NCBI GenBank assembly: GCA_035546775.1
Contig: DASZWD010000034.1
Span: forward strand, 1 to 62,391
Direction of reading: 5' to 3'
DNA: 62,391 bases
Source of the DNA: Acidimicrobiales bacterium
Lineage (GTDB): Bacteria; Actinomycetota; Acidimicrobiia; Acidimicrobiales; JACCXE01
Shown here: positions 18,196 through 26,518 of the stretch, piece after piece
Numbering within the stretch: position 1 is the stretch's first letter
Layout: every line of letters begins with the position of its first letter
The notes under the pieces: generated by a model
Told to the model about the DNA's origin: nothing
The model's database searches: none
Seen by the model: the letters and a program-made list of their open reading frames with translations, nothing else
Program-made: the position numbers and the translations under genes

Positions 18196-18998
18196 CCGCG
18201 GTGCCAGTACGCCGGGCCGACCGGCTGGGTGAAGTCCGACGTGGCGTAGACGAAGCCGTCGGCGTCGATCTCGATCGGCAGTTGCGGCAGCGGGGCGCCG
18301 GCGGGGCCGAACACCGGCTTGGCGTCGTGGAGCACGTCGAAAGCCGACTGGTGGCACGGGCACAGCAACTGGTGATCGGCCGCCTCGTAGAGGGCGACGG
18401 GGCAGCCGGCGTGGGTGCACACGCGGGAGAAGGCGATGAAGTCGCCGGGCACGAGGCCGGGTTCGAGGTGAATGAGCACGGCCTGGCCGTCGGCCGATCC
18501 GGGATGGCCTTCGGGGAAGATGGTGACGATGCCGCCGACGGGCACGTCGGCGGATTGCACGCGCTTTCCCTGCTCGTTGACCGCGCGGCGGTTGCGGGCC
18601 CACGGGGTGACGCCGAGGGCGCCGCCGGGCTTGGGCCCGAGCGAGCGCAGCGGCAGCAGGACCGCCGCGCCCGTGGTCACCGCGGCGAAGCCGAGCGCCC
18701 GGCCGAGCAGCCTGCGCCGACCGAGGGCCGTGGCGCCGCGGCGGAAGTCGGCTTCGGTCGCCTCGATCGACGATTCGGCGCTGGGCAGCGGCTCGCGCTC
18801 CTGTTCGAATGGGCCGCGGGGCATGAGGCGGTTGGCCCACGTCACCAGGCCGAAGCACAGCCCGGCGAAGGCCAGCGCGAGGAGGCCACCGAGCACGGGC
18901 GTGCTGGCGTCCTGCACGTAGGCGACGCACAGGCCGGCGCCGGCCAACCCGGCGATCACGAACCACGCGGCGGCGCGCGCCTCGGCGGCGCGGTTCAC
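18192..18998 (-). CDS. qcrA: Rieske iron-sulfur subunit of the bc1 complex
   Basis: A 268-residue protein with three N-terminal hydrophobic helices (about residues 10-30, 35-55 and 100-120), as in actinobacterial QcrA, followed by the Rieske domain with CTHAGC and CPCHQSAF binding the 2Fe-2S cluster and a GPAGAPLPQLPI strand. It carries electrons from menaquinol toward cytochrome c. The start is the GTG at 18998, which overlaps the TGA of qcrC (GTGA). Confidence 0.93.
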   Translation of the reverse strand: MNRAAEARAAAWFVIAGLAGAGLCVAYVQDASTPVLGGLLALAFAGLCFGLVTWANRLMPRGPFEQEREPLPSAESSIEATEADFRRGATALGRRRLLGRALGFAAVTTGAAVLLPLRSLGPKPGGALGVTPWARNRRAVNEQGKRVQSADVPVGGIVTIFPEGHPGSADGQAVLIHLEPGLVPGDFIAFSRVCTHAGCPVALYEAADHQLLCPCHQSAFDVLHDAKPVFGPAGAPLPQLPIEIDADGFVYATSDFTQPVGPAYWHRG

Positions 18999-19771
18999 CC
19001 GCGCTCCCCCATCCAGCGCACGAGGCCGATCAAGGCGCCGAGCCCGGCGAGCAGCGCCACCGCGCCCTCGGCGACTGGCCCGAGGTGCCACAGCGCCGAG
19101 CCGCCAGGGTCGACCGGGTGCTGGAGTTGGTGCACATAGGCGACGAGGTCGGCGAGCTGGCCGTCGGTCAGCGCGGCGGTGCCGAACGCCGGCATGTTGC
19201 CTGGCCCGACGCGCACGGCTTCGGCGGTCTGGCGCGCCGTGGCGGCGCGCAGCGCGGGTGCTTCGAGGTGGAGCAGGGCGCCGCCCTCGCCGGCCCACGA
19301 ATGGCAGGCGGCGCAGTTGAGCCGGAAGATCTCGCCGCCCCGGCTGACGTCGCCCCCGGCGAGGAACAACCCGTCGACCGACGGGCCCGATCCGGTGAGC
19401 GACGTGGCGTAGTCGATCAGCGCCCGCATCTCGTCGGACGTGTAGGGCGGGGTGTGGCGTGTCACCTTCAGGTCGTCGTCGGGGGCGAACCGGCCGGGAG
19501 CCAGCGTGCGGGTGCGACCGGGTTCGTCGCTGCGGGCAGTGTGCACGAGCGGCATGCGACCGGTGGAGACGTAGTAGTCGACCGCAGCGCGGCCCACGCC
19601 GTGCAGGCTCGGGCCGTAATGCGTGCCGCGGCCGGTGGCGCCGTGGCAGAAGGCGCAGTCGCGCTGGTAGAGGGCGTGACCGTCGACCGCGGCGTGGGCG
19701 TCACCGCTCGTGAGCCCGAAGTAGGCGGCAACGACGGCGAGCGCGCCAAGTACCGCCAGAATTCGGGCCAC
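18995..19771 (-). CDS. qcrC: diheme cytochrome c subunit of the bc1 complex
   Basis: A 258-residue protein with an N-terminal signal/anchor (MARILAVLGALAVVAAYFG), two c-type heme sites (CAFCH about residue 40, CAACH about 155), a GNMPAFG axial Met segment and a C-terminal helix near residue 240 ending WMGERG. This is the diheme QcrC layout, which passes electrons straight to oxidase in actinobacterial supercomplexes. I take the GTG at 19771, preceded by GGGAAAGA, over the GTG at 19828. The longer start would collide with the divergent small ORF. First gene of the operon. Confidence 0.88.
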   Translation of the reverse strand: MARILAVLGALAVVAAYFGLTSGDAHAAVDGHALYQRDCAFCHGATGRGTHYGPSLHGVGRAAVDYYVSTGRMPLVHTARSDEPGRTRTLAPGRFAPDDDLKVTRHTPPYTSDEMRALIDYATSLTGSGPSVDGLFLAGGDVSRGGEIFRLNCAACHSWAGEGGALLHLEAPALRAATARQTAEAVRVGPGNMPAFGTAALTDGQLADLVAYVHQLQHPVDPGGSALWHLGPVAEGAVALLAGLGALIGLVRWMGERG

Positions 19772-19821
19772 ATTCTGTCTTTCCCGCGCAAACGACTCGT
19801 AAACCCGGGTAGGACCATGAC

Positions 19822-19989
19822 GTGACACCAGGCAACGCAGAACACGAACACGCCGAAGACCTCGCCGACCTCGCCGCCGCCGAGAACCCCGATCCGCAGA
19901 CGCGGCGCGAGACGCTCGAACTGCACCTCCAGGACGAGGACATCTCCGAGGAGGGCGAGCGCGTCGAGGTCAACGAGACAGACGACTAG
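19822..19989 (+). CDS. small acidic protein (55 aa), hypothetical
   Basis: A GTG-started frame of 55 codons encodes MTPGNAEHEHAEDLADLAAA and a strongly acidic, Gln/Glu-rich helix-prone tail ending ETDD. It lies divergently from qcrC (50-bp gap) and its last 20 bases overlap the convergent hypF end. A TAGGAC box 6 bases upstream would suit a leaderless start. Function unknown; it may be spurious. Confidence 0.45.
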   Translation: MTPGNAEHEHAEDLADLAAAENPDPQTRRETLELHLQDEDISEEGERVEVNETDD

Positions 19990-22213
19990 CGGCGACCGCC
20001 GCCTGACCGACGCAGAGGCCGCCGTCGTTCGGCGGGACGTCGCGGTGCGCCAGGACGTGGAGGCCGGCGTCGGTCAGCGCCTCGGCCACGGTGGTGTGCA
20101 ACAGCACGTTCTGGAACACGCCGCCGGTCAGGACGACCGTGGCGACGTCGTTGGCGAGTGCGAGCGACGCGGCCACGTCAGCAACGGCGTGACCGAGCGA
20201 GTGGTGGAACGCCGCCGCGATCACTTCGGTGGGAACGCCGCGGTCGCGGTCGGCGACGATCGCCGCGATCAGTGGTCGCGGGTCGAGCGCACGCACCCCC
20301 TCCTCCGAACTGGTCCTGTCCAGCACCGGGTACCGGTGCTGGACAGGACCAGTTCGGTCGGTGGGCGGGCTCGACACGCGGCGCGCCGCCGCCTCGAGTT
20401 CGATTGCGGCCTGGCCTTCGTAGGTGGCGACGGTTCGGATACCGAGCAGCGCGGCGACGGCGTCGAACAGTCGGCCGGCGCTCGTGGTGGTCGGGGTGGC
20501 GTCGGCGGCGGCCAGGCGGGCTACGTCGTCGCGGCGCGGATCGCGCATGCCGTCGGCGACGCCCGCAGCCTGCGCCCACGCCACCGCCATACGCCACGGT
20601 TCGCGGATGGCGTTGCCGCCGCCCGGGAGCGCCACGGGCGCCAGGTGGCCGACGCGGGTGAAGTCGGCCCGATCGGCGAGCAGAAACTCGCCGCCCCACA
20701 GGGTGCCGTCGGCGCCGTAACCGAGGCCGTCGAAGGCGATGCCGAGCACCGGACCGTCGCACGCGTTGTCGACGAGGCAGGCGGCCACGTGGGCGTGGTG
20801 ATGCTGCACGCCGACGAGGGGCAGGTCGAGGTCGTGGGCGAACTTGGTCGACAGGTATTCGGGGTGCAGGTCGTGGGCGACGATGTCGGGCGTCACGTCG
20901 TACAGGGCGCACAGGTGCTCGATCGCCTGGCGGAAGGCCGTGTGGTTGGCGAGGTGCTCGAGGTCGCCGATGTGGTGGCTGACCACGACGTGGTCGCCGA
21001 CCGTCACCGCCACCGTGTTCTTCAACTCGCCGCCCACGGCGAGGATCGTGCCGGGCGCGTGGGCGTGCAACGGGATCGGTTCGGGGGCGTACCCCCGCGA
21101 GCGGCGCAACACGGTGGCGCCGCGCACGACGGAGTCGTCGGCGCGTACGTGGATCGGCCGGTCGTGGCCGAGCACGCCGTCGACCAGCGGGCCGAGGCGC
21201 GCCGCCGCGTCGGCGTCGTCGTGCGCGATCGGCTCGTCGGACACGTTGCCGCTCGTCATCACCAGCGGGCGACCGACGCCGGCCAGCAGCAGGTGGTGCA
21301 GCGGCGTATAGGCCAGCAGTACGCCGAGGTCGGGCAACCCGGGCGCGACCCCGGCGGCGATGGTCGCCTCGGCGCGCCGCGGCGCCAGCACGATCGGCCG
21401 GCGCGGCGAGTGCAGGGCGACGCGCGCCGCGTCGGTCCAGTCGCACAACGCGTCGGCCTGGTCGGCGGTCGCCATCACGGCGAAGGGCTTGTCGTCGCGG
21501 TGCTTGCGACGGCGCAGCGCGTCGACCGCCGCGTCGCTGGTGGCGTCGCAGGCAAGGTGGAACCCGCCGAGTCCCTTGACGGCGACGATGCCGCCGGAAC
21601 GCAGCGCGTCGACCGCGGCGCGCAACGCCGGGTCGCCGATGCGGTCGCCGAAGCGCAGTCGCGGGCCGCACGCCGCGCACGCGTTGGGTTGCGCGTGGAA
21701 GCGGCGGTCGGCGGGGTCGTCGTACTCGGCCTGGCAGGCGGCGCACATCACGAAGCCGGCCATCGTGGTGTTGCGCCGGTCGTAGGGCACGCGGCGCACG
21801 ATGGTGTAGCGCGGACCGCAGTTGGTGCAGTTGGTGAACGGGTAGCGGTAGCGGCGGTCGGCTGGGTCGTCGACCTCGGCGAGACACGCCTCGCAGGTCG
21901 CGGAGTCGGGCGCGACGGGCACGGCTGGCGCGGAACCCCGCGTGCTGGCGACGATGGCGAAATCGGCCTCGTCGCCCGCCGGGATCGTCTCGGCCCGCAC
22001 CTCGCGCACGCGGGCGAGCGGTGGAGGGTCGGCGACGAGCACCGAGGTGAGCGCGTCGAGGGCAGCGGCGTCGCCCTGCGCTTCGATGAGCACGCCGCGG
22101 TCGTCGTTGCGGACCCACCCCCGCAACCCGAGGCGCGTCGCCTCGCGGTACACAAAGGGACGGAAGCCGACGCCCTGCACGATGCCACTGACGCGGATGC
22201 GGCGCCGTTGCAT
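19970..22213 (-). CDS. hypF: carbamoyltransferase HypF (NiFe-hydrogenase maturation)
   Basis: A 747-residue enzyme that makes the carbamoyl-adenylate used for the CN ligands of NiFe hydrogenase. Domains in order are an N-terminal acylphosphatase-like domain (GIVQGVGFRPFVYR), two zinc-finger-like Cys motifs (CEACL with CTNCG; CAACQ with CAACG), a YrdC-like domain (KGLGGFHLACDA, KPFAVMA, MTSGNVSDEPI) and a Kae1-like domain (HDLHPEYLSTKFA, VQHHHAHVAAC, FDGLGYG, LTGGVFQN). A perfect inverted repeat lies in the codons of a variable loop (see 20306). It follows hypE after 2 bases. Confidence 0.95.
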   Translation of the reverse strand: MQRRRIRVSGIVQGVGFRPFVYREATRLGLRGWVRNDDRGVLIEAQGDAAALDALTSVLVADPPPLARVREVRAETIPAGDEADFAIVASTRGSAPAVPVAPDSATCEACLAEVDDPADRRYRYPFTNCTNCGPRYTIVRRVPYDRRNTTMAGFVMCAACQAEYDDPADRRFHAQPNACAACGPRLRFGDRIGDPALRAAVDALRSGGIVAVKGLGGFHLACDATSDAAVDALRRRKHRDDKPFAVMATADQADALCDWTDAARVALHSPRRPIVLAPRRAEATIAAGVAPGLPDLGVLLAYTPLHHLLLAGVGRPLVMTSGNVSDEPIAHDDADAAARLGPLVDGVLGHDRPIHVRADDSVVRGATVLRRSRGYAPEPIPLHAHAPGTILAVGGELKNTVAVTVGDHVVVSHHIGDLEHLANHTAFRQAIEHLCALYDVTPDIVAHDLHPEYLSTKFAHDLDLPLVGVQHHHAHVAACLVDNACDGPVLGIAFDGLGYGADGTLWGGEFLLADRADFTRVGHLAPVALPGGGNAIREPWRMAVAWAQAAGVADGMRDPRRDDVARLAAADATPTTTSAGRLFDAVAALLGIRTVATYEGQAAIELEAAARRVSSPPTDRTGPVQHRYPVLDRTSSEEGVRALDPRPLIAAIVADRDRGVPTEVIAAAFHHSLGHAVADVAASLALANDVATVVLTGGVFQNVLLHTTVAEALTDAGLHVLAHRDVPPNDGGLCVGQAAVAASRLSR
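20306..20356. repeat. perfect 24-bp inverted repeat inside hypF
   Basis: CGAACTGGTCCTGTCCAGCA plus CCGG on the left is mirrored exactly at 20333-20356, with a 3-base centre (GTA). It codes on the minus strand for TDRTGPVQHRYPVLDRTSS, a loop between the Kae1-like helices where HypF proteins vary. It keeps the frame. A 51-base perfect palindrome is far more than codon constraints require and looks like an inserted palindromic element. Confidence 0.8.
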
Positions 22214-22215
22214 TG

Positions 22216-23271
22216 TCAGCAGATCCGGGGCAGCGGGTCGCCGACGAGCAGGTCGACGATACGGGTGCCGCCGAAGCCGGTGACGAGCACGACCACGCCG
22301 GCAGGGTCGGCCTCGATCGTGCCGATGACCGCGGCGTCACCACCGACCGCTTGCACCGCGGCCTCGCACTCGTCGGGCGCCACGACCGCGACGAACTTGC
22401 CTTCGTTGGCGACATACAGCGGGTCGATGCCGAGCAGGTCGCAGGCGGCGGCCACCGCCGGCGTCACCGGCAGCGCCGGCTCGTCGAGCACGACGGCGAT
22501 GCCCGCGGCGCGCGCCAACTCGTTGCACACCGTACCGAGGCCGCCGCGGGTCGGGTCGCGCAACCAGCGCGTCGAGGGCGCGGCGGCGAACAGCGCCTCG
22601 ACCGCGGCCGCGACCGGCGCCGTGTCGGAGCGGATGTCGGCTTCGATGGCGAGGTCGCCGCGGGCAAGCATCACCGCCATGCCGTGGTCGCCGATAGTGC
22701 CCGACACGATCACCTTGTCACCGGGATGCACGCGCGCCGCGTCGACGCGCCGACCGGGTGGCACCACGCCCACGCCGGCGGTCGTGATGTACAGCCCGTC
22801 GGCCGCACCGCGATTGACGACCTTCGTGTCGCCGGCGACGACCGTCACGCCGGCGGCCGCGGCGGCGGTGGCCATGTCGGCGACGATGGCGCGTAACTCG
22901 TCGACGGCGAAGCCCTCTTCGATCACGAACGCCGCGCTCAGCCACTGCGGCCGGGCGCCCATCATGGCGAGGTCGTTCACCGTGCCGTGCACCGCCAGGT
23001 GCCCGATCGACCCGCCGGGGAACTGGCGGGGCGCCACGACGTAGGAGTCGGTGCTGAACGCGATGGTGCCGGCGGGCACGTCGAGACACGCCGCGTCGGT
23101 GAGCGGCGCCAGCGCGTCGTTGGCGAAGGCGTCGAGGAACACGGCGTCGACCAGCGCGGCCGACGACTTGCCGCCGGCGCCGTGGGCCAGCGTGATCACG
23201 TCGTCGGTGAAGCGCGGTCGCGCGCGACGGAACGCCTCGATGCGGTCGAGGACGTCGCGCTCCTCGCTCAT
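22216..23271 (-). CDS. hypE: carbamoyl dehydratase HypE
   Basis: A 351-residue protein of the PurM/AIR-synthase fold that accepts the carbamoyl group from HypF on its C-terminal Cys and dehydrates it to thiocyanate. It has HGAGGKSS near the N terminus, a FSTDSYVV strand, GGSIGHLAVHGTVNDLAMMGA, GDTKVV, RDPTRGGL, ANEGKFVAVV and the diagnostic final PRIC with the active Cys last. The ATG at 23271 overlaps the SIS gene's end by 4 bases. Confidence 0.96.
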   Translation of the reverse strand: MSEERDVLDRIEAFRRARPRFTDDVITLAHGAGGKSSAALVDAVFLDAFANDALAPLTDAACLDVPAGTIAFSTDSYVVAPRQFPGGSIGHLAVHGTVNDLAMMGARPQWLSAAFVIEEGFAVDELRAIVADMATAAAAAGVTVVAGDTKVVNRGAADGLYITTAGVGVVPPGRRVDAARVHPGDKVIVSGTIGDHGMAVMLARGDLAIEADIRSDTAPVAAAVEALFAAAPSTRWLRDPTRGGLGTVCNELARAAGIAVVLDEPALPVTPAVAAACDLLGIDPLYVANEGKFVAVVAPDECEAAVQAVGGDAAVIGTIEADPAGVVVLVTGFGGTRIVDLLVGDPLPRIC

Positions 23272-23867
23272 CGCATCAGCCTGCGCCACAGCTCGTAGGC
23301 GACGGCGTTCTGCGTCTCCTGGATGCGGTGCACGCTGTCGGACGCGACCTCGAGGCAGTGGTCGACGGCGCCGGGCAACTCGCCCCCGCCGTAACCGGCG
23401 ATGCCGACCGTCAGCATGCCCATCGCGCCCGCGGTCTCGAACGCGGCCAGCACGTTGCGCGACCCGCCACTCGTCGAGAAGCCGACCGCGATGTCCTCCG
23501 CGCGGCCCACGGCCCGCAGGGTGCGGGCGAACACGACGTCGAAGCCGACGTCGTTGGCCAGGGCGGTGATGACGGCGTCGTCGTCGGTGAGGCACAACGC
23601 CGGCAGCGGTCGCAGGAGCGCCACGAAGCCGGCGGCATCAGTGGCGCTGCCGCCGTTGCCGAACACGAGAAGTCGCCCGCCGGCGGCCACGCGGGCGCGC
23701 ATCGCGGCCGCGGTGCGCGTGAGTTCGTCGTCGAGCCGGCGCAGCGTGTCGTCGCGCAGCGCCACGCTCGCCGCCGTCTTGGCCCGCGCCGAGGCGGCGA
23801 GATCGGCGAGCAACGCGGCGGCGTCGTCCTCGGTGCGCTCGAGGAACGGATAGAGAAAGTCGGTCAC
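23268..23867 (-). CDS. SIS-domain protein, phosphoheptose-isomerase-like
   Basis: A 199-residue SIS-domain protein with VFGNGGSATDAAGFVA for sugar-phosphate binding, VGFSTSGGSRNVLAAF and a C-terminal helix ending ELWRRLMR. It resembles GmhA-type sedoheptulose-7-phosphate isomerases, and such genes occur beside hyp genes in some actinobacterial hydrogenase clusters. No lipopolysaccharide genes are nearby, so a hydrogenase-linked role is more likely than heptose synthesis. The GTG at 23867 overlaps the previous stop (GTGA). Confidence 0.85.
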   Translation of the reverse strand: MTDFLYPFLERTEDDAAALLADLAASARAKTAASVALRDDTLRRLDDELTRTAAAMRARVAAGGRLLVFGNGGSATDAAGFVALLRPLPALCLTDDDAVITALANDVGFDVVFARTLRAVGRAEDIAVGFSTSGGSRNVLAAFETAGAMGMLTVGIAGYGGGELPGAVDHCLEVASDSVHRIQETQNAVAYELWRRLMR

Positions 23868-24253
23868 GCCACGAGCCCCGGATGCTCGAAGCACACGTGG
23901 GTGAGCTCCCACAGCACGTGGTAGGCGCGCACGAGCGTGCCGTCGAACAGCTCGTCGCCGCGGGCGTCGAGCTGCATCAGCACGAGCCCGTGGGCGGTGG
24001 CGCGGTCGACCATCGCGGCATCGGCCGCGCCCAGCACGAAGAGCACGTCGCCGGTGCGCGCCGCGGTGAGCGGATCGTCAGCGCCGATCGCGACCGCCGG
24101 CAGGCTGCGGGCCCCGACGACGACAGGATGCACGAACTCGACGGCGAGGTGACGGGCGTGGTGGTCGGCGCCCGGCGCCACACACCACATCGTCGCCCCC
24201 GCGGCGAACCGCTGCGCCAGCGCCAGGGCGCACGCCGCGAGCTCGTCGTGCAC
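23864..24253 (-). CDS. SIS-like protein, probable partner of the neighbouring SIS protein
   Basis: A 129-residue protein starting at the GTG at 24253, 7 bases after the MaoC stop. It looks like a shortened SIS fold: MWCVAPGADHHARHLAVEFVHP, then a GDVLFVLGAAD strand and YHVLWELTHVCFEHPG at the end. It lacks the GNGGSA-type Ser loop, so it may be a non-catalytic partner. Pairs like this beside hypE/hypF hint at a heteromeric complex; the role is unknown. Confidence 0.65.
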   Translation of the reverse strand: MHDELAACALALAQRFAAGATMWCVAPGADHHARHLAVEFVHPVVVGARSLPAVAIGADDPLTAARTGDVLFVLGAADAAMVDRATAHGLVLMQLDARGDELFDGTLVRAYHVLWELTHVCFEHPGLVA

Positions 24254-24260
24254 GGTGCCC

Positions 24261-24746
24261 TTAGGCGAACACCATGCGCGTGATCCAGTCGGCGACGAGC
24301 GCCGGCTTGTCCTCACCCTCGATCTCGACGGTGAGGGTGTTGGTCATGTTGATGGCGTTGCCCTTGAGTTCGATGTCCTTGGTAACCGAGGTGGCGCGGA
24401 TCTTCGAGTTGACCTTGACCGGGTTGATGAAGCGGATCTTGTCGAAGCCGTAGTTCACGCCGGCGACCATGCCGGTGAAGTTCGGCGCCGGGCGCTCGTC
24501 GCCGCCCTTGAGGGAGCCCTGGAGGTGGACCAGCAGCGAGAGCGTGAGGAAGCCGTGGGCGATCGTGGTGCCGAACGGGCCCTGCTTGGCGCGCTCGGGG
24601 TCGACGTGGATGAACTGGTGGTCGAGCGTGACGTCGGCGAACTTGTTGATGAGGTCCTGGGTGACCTCGAACCAGTCGCCGGTGCCGTTGCTCAGGCCGA
24701 CGTTGCCCTTGATCGATTCGTACGCGGTCTCTGCGTTGGTAGCCAT
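24261..24746 (-). CDS. MaoC-like (R)-hydratase
   Basis: A 161-residue hot-dog-fold protein with the hydratase-2 motif HQFIHVDPERAKQGPFGTTIAHG, giving the catalytic Asp/His pair. It resembles the NodN/MaoC-like enoyl-CoA hydratases. It sits 11 bases after the Baeyer-Villiger gene and is preceded by AAAGAGCAGC. With the ligase and monooxygenase upstream, an acyl-CoA pathway is likely; substrate unknown. Confidence 0.9.
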   Translation of the reverse strand: MATNAETAYESIKGNVGLSNGTGDWFEVTQDLINKFADVTLDHQFIHVDPERAKQGPFGTTIAHGFLTLSLLVHLQGSLKGGDERPAPNFTGMVAGVNYGFDKIRFINPVKVNSKIRATSVTKDIELKGNAINMTNTLTVEIEGEDKPALVADWITRMVFA

Positions 24747-24757
24747 AGCTGCTCTTT

Positions 24758-26518
24758 CTAATTGATTTCGAGTCCGGCGAGATCACCGGACGCGCGCCAT
24801 TTCTCGAGTATGCGGTAGAAGGCGATCGGCCCGCCGCCGTAGGGACCGTTCTCGCCGGTGAAGAAGCCGTTTCCGGGCTGGCCTTCGTTGTTGTAGTAGC
24901 CCGGCGTGCAGTCCTCGAAGAACGACGAGCGCGCCGGCGCGAACTGGCGGATGACGCCCACCCACTCGTCGACCGCCGCGCGCGACGCCTCGACGCGGGT
25001 GGCGCCGCGGGCGCGCAACTCGCCGATCACGTAGGCGAAGTGGCGGCTCATCTCTTCGAGGTTGTGCGGGAAGTTCGGGGTGAAGCCGCCCTGCGCGTTC
25101 TGCACGAGGAACAGGTTGGGAAAGCCGTCGACGTGCATCGAGTGCAGCGTGCGCACGCCGTCGGCCCACGCGGCGTCGAGTTCGATCCCGTCGACGCCGT
25201 GGATCGTGTAGCCGCTGCGGCGCTGGTACGACGTGCCGACTTCGAAGCCGGTGGCGAAGATGATGCAGTCGACTTCGTACTCGACGCCGTTGGCGACCAC
25301 GCCGCGCGCGGTGATGCGCTCGACCCCCTGCCCGTTGGTGTCGACGAGGTCGACGTTGGGACGGTTGAACGTCTGGAGGTACTCGTCGTGGAAGCACGGT
25401 CGCTTGCAGAACTGGCGGTAGTACGGCTTGAGCGCGTCGGCCGTCCGCGGGTCCTCCACGATTTCGTCGACGCGGGCGCGGATCTGGTTCATCTTCTCGA
25501 AGTCGGCGGCCTCGAGGTCGCCCGTCGTCAGCAGCAGGCGGAAGATGTCGGTCCAGCCGTCGGCCACGAGGTCTTCTTCGGCGAAACCACCCGACACGAG
25601 TGCGTTGAAGTTCTCCATGCGCTGCTTCTGCCACCCGGGCTGGAGCGAGCGCGCCCACTCGGGATCGGTGTCGCGGTTGTTGCGCACGTCGATCGACGAC
25701 GGAGTGCGCTGGAACACGTAGAGGTGTTGCGCCCACTCGCCGACGTGGGGCACCACCTGCACCGCGGTGGCGCCGGTGCCGATGACGGCGACGCGCTTGT
25801 CGGCGAGGTTGACGAGGCCGCCGTCGGGGTCGCCGCCGGTGTAGGCGTAGTCCCAGCGCGACGTGTGAAACGAGTGACCGGTGAAGTCCTGAATGCCCGG
25901 GATCCCGGGCAGCTTGGCGCGGTGCAGCGGTCCACTCGACGAGATGACGAAGCGCGCCCGCATGGCGTCGCCGCGGTTGGTCGACACGATCCAGCGCTCG
26001 ACGTCTTCGTCCCACGTGAGGTCGGTGACCTCGGTCTGGAAGCAGGCGTTGTCGTAGAGGCCGAAGTGTTTGCCGATGTTGCGCGAGTGGTCGAGGATCT
26101 CGGGCGCGTGCGTGTACTTCTCCTTGGGCACGTACCCGAGCTCTTCGAGCAGCGGCAGGTAGATGTAGGACTCGATGTCGCACATGGCGCCGGGGTAGCG
26201 GTTCCAGTACCACGTGCCGCCGAAGTCGCCGCCCTTCTCGACGATGCGGATCTCGCCGGCATCGACGCCGGCTTCCCGCAAGCGGGCACCGGCGAGCAGG
26301 CCGCCGAAGCCGCCCCCGATGACGAGGACTTCGACTTCGTCGTGCAGCGACTCGCGCGCCAGCGGCGCGTCGACGTAGGGATCGTCGACGTAGTGGGAGA
26401 ACGCGCCGGTGACCTCGATGTACTGCGCGTTGCCGTCCGCACGGATGCGCTTGTCGCGCTCGGCGCGGTACTTGGCCCGCAACGCGTCGCGATCGAGCTC
26501 AGCTGGAGGCTTGGTCAC
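24758..26518 (-). CDS. flavin-binding Baeyer-Villiger-type monooxygenase
   Basis: A 586-residue class B flavoprotein monooxygenase. FAD-binding [15 protein letters not shown] lies at about residue 66, NADPH-binding [14 protein letters not shown] at about 245, and the BVMO fingerprint appears as [13 protein letters not shown] (F-x-G-x3-H-x3-W-D). [18 protein letters not shown] and an N-terminal extension resemble cyclohexanone- or steroid-type BVMOs. It would insert oxygen into a ketone to give an ester or lactone. It overlaps the acyl-CoA ligase gene by 20 bases, so the two are co-translated. Confidence 0.93.
   Translation of the reverse strand: MTKPPAELDRDALRAKYRAERDKRIRADGNAQYIEVTGAFSHYVDDPYVDAPLARESLHDEVEVLVIGGGFGGLLAGARLREAGVDAGEIRIVEKGGDFGGTWYWNRYPGAMCDIESYIYLPLLEELGYVPKEKYTHAPEILDHSRNIGKHFGLYDNACFQTEVTDLTWDEDVERWIVSTNRGDAMRARFVISSSGPLHRAKLPGIPGIQDFTGHSFHTSRWDYAYTGGDPDGGLVNLADKRVAVIGTGATAVQVVPHVGEWAQHLYVFQRTPSSIDVRNNRDTDPEWARSLQPGWQKQRMENFNALVSGGFAEEDLVADGWTDIFRLLLTTGDLEAADFEKMNQIRARVDEIVEDPRTADALKPYYRQFCKRPCFHDEYLQTFNRPNVDLVDTNGQGVERITARGVVANGVEYEVDCIIFATGFEVGTSYQRRSGYTIHGVDGIELDAAWADGVRTLHSMHVDGFPNLFLVQNAQGGFTPNFPHNLEEMSRHFAYVIGELRARGATRVEASRAAVDEWVGVIRQFAPARSSFFEDCTPGYYNNEGQPGNGFFTGENGPYGGGPIAFYRILEKWRASGDLAGLEIN

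Noticed and set aside
20306-20356. Hairpin in hypF considered as a terminator
   Set aside because: It lies inside an intact gene more than 300 bases from its end and lacks a T-tract.
20045-23044. 999-codon plus-strand frame opposite hypF and hypE
   Set aside because: Antisense shadow without domains; hypF and hypE are intact with catalytic motifs.
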